Source: Pseudomonadota bacterium (GTDB lineage Bacteria > Pseudomonadota > Alphaproteobacteria > Sphingomonadales > Sphingomonadaceae). Taken from it: a stretch of 9,975 bases of DNA. The translations under genes were made by a program, and so were the position numbers. Of the stretch, positions 6,489 to 9,975 are shown piece by piece. Each line of letters begins with the position of its first letter. Position 1 is the first letter of the stretch. The stretch lies in the NCBI GenBank assembly GCA_023424275.1, contig JAFAED010000278.1:1-9975 (forward strand), written 5' to 3'. The notes below the pieces were generated by a model that was not told the origin of the DNA, ran no database searches, and was given only the letters and a program-made list of their open reading frames with translations.

Positions 6489-8780
6489 ATGGCTCAATCC
6501 TCCTCCCTGACTTTCGATACGGATTCGGACGATCAGGAGGTGCGCTCGGGCTTCTGGCGCTTTGCCGCACCCGAATATTACACGCTTGCCGTCACGATCA
6601 GCATCGCCGTCGCGACCTATATCTTTGTCACCGGCGACGCGCAGAGCGAACGGCTGCTGACCCCCGCGCTTGTCGCGGTGATCATGATCGCCAACCTCGT
6701 GCCGGCGATGGCGCTGATCGTGCTGATCGGCAGCCGCGTGGCGCGCGCGCGCGCCGTGCGGTCGATGGCCGGGGGCAGCGGACGCCTGCATGTCCGGCTC
6801 GTCGCGCTCTTTTCGCTGATCGCGGCCGCACCGACGTTGCTGGTCGTGATCTTCGCCTCGCTGCTGTTCCAGTTCGGCGTCAATTTCTGGTACTCCGAAC
6901 GGTCGCGCGGGATGTTCGAAAACGCCGCCAGCATGGCGCAGGCCTTTTACGAAGACAGCCAGAAATCGGTGAGCGCGAACACCACGACGATGGCAAAGGA
7001 TCTTGGCGACTATCTTGCGCGCTATCCGATCGACAGCGTGCAGTTTCAGAACGCCTATGGGCAACAGGTCGTCCTTCGCGAGCTGAACGAGTCGGCGATC
7101 ATCGAGATTGGCGCCGACGGGATCGCCCGCACGCCCGTGATGGTCGATCCGGACAATCGCGCGGCCGAAACGCGGATTTCGCCCGAAACCGTCGCCAGGC
7201 TCAACGGCGGCGAAAAGGTGGTCGTAATCCAGAAATCGGACAGGATCGAAGCCGCGGCGCCGCTTCCGGGCAGGCCGAACGCCTATGTCTATGCCTCGCG
7301 CGACGCCAATATCCTGGGATTGGAACAATTCGATCGCGCGCGCAGCGTGCTGGCCGACTATAACGCGCTGTTCGGGCGGTCGCAGCAGTTGCAGCTTCAG
7401 TTCAACGGCGCACTCTACCTAGGGTCGCTGCTCCTCCTCGCGCTGGCGGTGATCGCGGCGATCGTCGTCGCGGACCGCATCGTCCGTCCGCTAGGGACGT
7501 TGATCGGCGCGACGCGCACCGCTGCCGGCGGCGACTTGTCCGTGCGCGTGACGCCGCCCGCACGCGATGACGAGATTTCGGTACTGACCCGGGCGTTCAA
7601 CCGGATGACCGAGCAGCTCGAAGGACAGACCGGCGCGCTGGTCAATGTGAACGAACAGCTGGAGGCGCGGCGCAGCTTTATCGAGGCGGTGCTCAGCGGC
7701 GTATCGTCTGCGGTGGTTTCGGTCGATGCGGACCGCCGCATCCTTCTTGCCAATGCCGCGGCCGAACGCCTGATCTGTCAGTCGACCGACTGCCTTACGG
7801 GGCAGCCGCTCGACGAGGTGGCGCCCGAACTGGCGCGCATGCTGACCGGCGGCGAGCGCGAGGCGATCGTGCAATTGTCCCGAAAAGACGCCGAACCCGC
7901 CACGCTGGCCGCGAAAGCGGTGGCGCAGGGCGACGGCGTTGTCCTGAGTTTCGAGGATATCACCCAGCAGCTCCTCGATCAGCGCCGTGCGGCTTGGTCC
8001 GACGTCGCGCGCCGCATCGCGCACGAGATCAAAAATCCGCTCACACCGATCCAGCTCGCCGCGGAACGGCTCCAGCGGCGGTTTGGCGACAAGGTCGAGG
8101 GCGATGCTGCGACGTTCCGCAAGCTGACCGATACGGTGATCCGGCAGGTCCACGACATGCGGCGCATGGTCGACGAATTTTCCAGCTTTGCGCGTATGCC
8201 CAAGCCGACCTTCGGGGTGGAGGATGTTCGCGATATCTTGCGGCAGGCGGTATTCTTGTTCGAAGTCGCAAAGCCCGACATCGCGTTTACGATCAAGACA
8301 TCCGACGCGATCGAGCCGCTTGTCTGCGATCGGCGCCTCTTGTCGCAGGCGCTAACGAATATCGTCAAAAATGCTGTAGAAGCGATTGAAGAAAAGTCGA
8401 AAAATTCGGAATCGATTCCCATCGGCCATATCGATGCCGAGCTCGATCTGGAGGACGCCGGCAAGTTGGTGATCCGGATTGCCGACGATGGCATCGGGCT
8501 TCCCGAAGCGCGCGATGCGATCGCCGAACCTTATATGACGACGCGGCAGGGCGGGACCGGGCTGGGTCTCGCGATCGTCAAGAAGATCGTCGAGCAACAT
8601 TATGGGGAATTGGAGTTTTCCGACAATCCGGCGGGGCAGGGGACATGCGTTACGCTGACGCTCCACCCCGACCGGCTGCGGGCATTGGCCGGCAAGGGCG
8701 GCGAGGCCGCCATGGGGCAGGGTGAAACGGTTCCCGGACGGATCCGGAACCGGCAGGATAGAGAAGATCATGGCGCTTGA
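6489..8780 (+). CDS. ntrY: Membrane sensor histidine kinase NtrY
   Basis: A 763-residue membrane-bound kinase, partner of NtrX. NtrYX systems in Alphaproteobacteria are linked to nitrogen metabolism, redox/low-oxygen responses and envelope functions. Three N-terminal membrane helices lie at about 30–48, 56–81 and 104–130. A sensing region of roughly 175 residues follows, then a fourth helix at about 309–328 and a HAMP domain at 329–382 (DRIVRPLGTLIGATRTAAGGDL). A PAS domain spans about 395–497. The kinase core has [19 protein letters not shown] with H512, the N-box LTNIVKNAVEAIEE (N624, N628), the G1 box DDGIG at 666–670, PYMTTRQGGTGLGLAIV at 681–697, and a divergent basic tail of about 38 residues. 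The start is uncertain: ATG 6489, ATG 6459 and TTG 6426 are in frame and none has a good ribosome site. I prefer 6489 because it leaves the hairpin intergenic. The stop overlaps ntrX by 11 nt. Confidence 0.94.
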   Translation: MAQSSSLTFDTDSDDQEVRSGFWRFAAPEYYTLAVTISIAVATYIFVTGDAQSERLLTPALVAVIMIANLVPAMALIVLIGSRVARARAVRSMAGGSGRLHVRLVALFSLIAAAPTLLVVIFASLLFQFGVNFWYSERSRGMFENAASMAQAFYEDSQKSVSANTTTMAKDLGDYLARYPIDSVQFQNAYGQQVVLRELNESAIIEIGADGIARTPVMVDPDNRAAETRISPETVARLNGGEKVVVIQKSDRIEAAAPLPGRPNAYVYASRDANILGLEQFDRARSVLADYNALFGRSQQLQLQFNGALYLGSLLLLALAVIAAIVVADRIVRPLGTLIGATRTAAGGDLSVRVTPPARDDEISVLTRAFNRMTEQLEGQTGALVNVNEQLEARRSFIEAVLSGVSSAVVSVDADRRILLANAAAERLICQSTDCLTGQPLDEVAPELARMLTGGEREAIVQLSRKDAEPATLAAKAVAQGDGVVLSFEDITQQLLDQRRAAWSDVARRIAHEIKNPLTPIQLAAERLQRRFGDKVEGDAATFRKLTDTVIRQVHDMRRMVDEFSSFARMPKPTFGVEDVRDILRQAVFLFEVAKPDIAFTIKTSDAIEPLVCDRRLLSQALTNIVKNAVEAIEEKSKNSESIPIGHIDAELDLEDAGKLVIRIADDGIGLPEARDAIAEPYMTTRQGGTGLGLAIVKKIVEQHYGELEFSDNPAGQGTCVTLTLHPDRLRALAGKGGEAAMGQGETVPGRIRNRQDREDHGA
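8755..8758 (+). promoter_or_regulatory. Ribosome binding site for ntrX
   Basis: AGGA, followed by a second purine run GAGAAG at 8761–8766, precedes ATG 8770 within the final ntrY codons. It supports this start and translational coupling of the kinase–regulator pair. Confidence 0.5.
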
Positions 8781-9975
8781 TATTCTGATCGTCGACGACG
8801 AACGCGACATCTGCGACCTCGTCGCCGGCGTCATGGAGGACGAAGGTTATGAGGCGCGCACCGCGTCCGACAGCGATTCGGCGCTGGAGGCGATCCGGCA
8901 GCGGCGCCCATCGCTGGCGCTGATCGACGTGTGGCTCCAGGGGTCGCGGCTCGACGGGTTGGGGCTGGTCGAGGCGATCAAGGCGTTCGACCCGACGTTG
9001 CCGATCATCGTGATCTCGGGTCACGGCGGTCTCGACACGGCGGTGGCGGCGATCCGCCGCGGCGCGTTCGACTTCATCGAAAAGCCGTTCGAGGCCTCGC
9101 GCCTGCTCCACCTCGTCGCGCGCGCGACCGAGAGCGAGCGGCTGAAGTTCGAATATGAACAGCTGCGCGAAAAGGCAGGTCCGTCGGACGAGCTCACCGG
9201 GACGAGCGCGGCAATCAACAATGTCCGCGCAACGTTGAAGCGTGTCGCCGGGACGGGCAGCCGCGTGTTGATTACCGGCGCACCCGGGGTCGGCAAGGAA
9301 GTCGCCGCGCGCGTGCTCCATGGCTGGAGCGGGCGGCACACCGCGCCGTTCCGCGTGATTTCGTCGGCGCGGATGGACCCCGAAACCGTCGAAATCGAAT
9401 TGTTCGGGTCCGAAGCCGAAGACGGCTCGATCCGTGTCGGCCTGCTCGAACAGGCGCATGGCGGCACATTGTTCCTCGACGAGGTCGCCGACATGCCGCT
9501 GACGACGCAGGGCAAGATCCTGCGCGTGCTGACCGATCAGAGCTTCACGCGTGTCGGTGGCCGCACGATGATTCGCGTCGATGTCCGCATCATTTCGGGT
9601 TCGGCGCGCGACCTGATGACGGAAATAGCCGAAAGCCGCTTTCGCGAGGATCTCTACTATCGTCTGAATGTCGTGCCCGTGCATATTCCGCCGCTGCGCG
9701 AGCGCCGGGACGATATCGTGAGCCTCTGCGACCATTTCATCCGGCGCTACGCCGCCGATCGGCGCGTGCCGCCACCGGAGATCAGCGCCGAGGCGATGGC
9801 GGCGCTCCAGGCGCATGAATGGCCGGGCAATGTTCGCGAACTGCGCAACGTGATCGAGCGCGTGATGATTCTGGCGCCGAGCGATCGGCTGACGCGGATC
9901 GACGCCGATATGCTGCCTTCGGAGCTGGTTCGCGGCGGAACCGATATATTGCCCAATTCGGAATCGATCACCGCG
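8770..9975 (+). CDS. ntrX: Response regulator NtrX (3' end outside window)
   Basis: The NtrC-family response regulator paired with NtrY; 402 residues are visible, open to the window end. The receiver domain has DDE at 9–11, phosphoacceptor D53 (LIDVWLQGS), S83 and K105 (FIEKPFE). The AAA+ domain begins near 140, with Walker A GAPGVGKE at 170–177, Walker B GGTLFLDEVADMP at 231–243 (D237, E238), SRFREDLYYRLNVVPVHIPP from 289 and HEWPGNVREL from 349. The GAFTGA loop needed for sigma-54 contact is absent: after IELFG (209–213) the sequence reads SEAEDGSIRVGLLEQAHGG. It therefore probably does not activate sigma-54 promoters and is more likely a DNA-binding activator or repressor acting with the housekeeping polymerase. 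The C-terminal Fis-type DNA-binding domain should lie beyond 9975. ATG 8770 overlaps the ntrY end by 11 nt. Family identity is secure from domains plus the adjacent ntrY. Confidence 0.94.
   Translation, partial: MALDILIVDDERDICDLVAGVMEDEGYEARTASDSDSALEAIRQRRPSLALIDVWLQGSRLDGLGLVEAIKAFDPTLPIIVISGHGGLDTAVAAIRRGAFDFIEKPFEASRLLHLVARATESERLKFEYEQLREKAGPSDELTGTSAAINNVRATLKRVAGTGSRVLITGAPGVGKEVAARVLHGWSGRHTAPFRVISSARMDPETVEIELFGSEAEDGSIRVGLLEQAHGGTLFLDEVADMPLTTQGKILRVLTDQSFTRVGGRTMIRVDVRIISGSARDLMTEIAESRFREDLYYRLNVVPVHIPPLRERRDDIVSLCDHFIRRYAADRRVPPPEISAEAMAALQAHEWPGNVRELRNVIERVMILAPSDRLTRIDADMLPSELVRGGTDILPNSESITA

Noticed and set aside
8650..9816. A 388-codon minus-strand frame opposite ntrX
   Set aside because: The plus-strand ntrX frame is open throughout with all AAA+ and receiver motifs, so the antisense frame is a GC artefact.

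Overview
The window is about 10 kb of GC-rich (roughly 65 % by eye), densely packed chromosomal DNA. Gene content and order point to an alphaproteobacterium of the order Sphingomonadales (Sphingopyxis/Sphingomonas-like). The pointers are a lipA–ratA pair, a fused ispDF gene, and the dusB (nifR3)–ntrB–ntrC–ntrY–ntrX block. The assignment rests on recognised protein families and synteny; no database search was possible.

Left block (1–1016, + strand): the 3' end of lipA (lipoyl synthase), then ratA (a COQ10/START-domain protein that begins at TTG), then a very small two-helix membrane protein starting 2 nt after the ratA stop. These look like one transcript.

Middle block (1042–2781, - strand): ispDF (bifunctional MEP-pathway enzyme) followed by a stand-alone CinA C-terminal-domain gene. 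The cinA ribosome site lies inside the end of ispDF, so the two form a coupled pair. It converges on the left block across a 25-nt gap and diverges from the right block across a 97-nt intergenic region. That region holds an AT-rich perfect inverted repeat.

Right block (2879–9975, + strand): dusB (tRNA dihydrouridine synthase), ntrB and ntrC (nitrogen two-component pair), then ntrY and ntrX (membrane sensor kinase and response regulator, the latter cut by the window end). dusB/ntrB and ntrB/ntrC overlap or abut at start and stop codons. ntrC and ntrY are separated by about 90 nt containing a 7-bp hairpin. ntrY and ntrX overlap by 11 nt. The block therefore encodes two tandem NtrBC-type phosphorelays.

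The main molecular contrast is between the two regulators. NtrC has the complete GAFTGA sigma-54 contact loop, while NtrX has nucleotide-binding motifs but no GAFTGA. I see no mobile element, CRISPR array, tRNA, rRNA or foreign-looking island. The region looks like ordinary, well-conserved core genome, and I found no convincing novel system in it.
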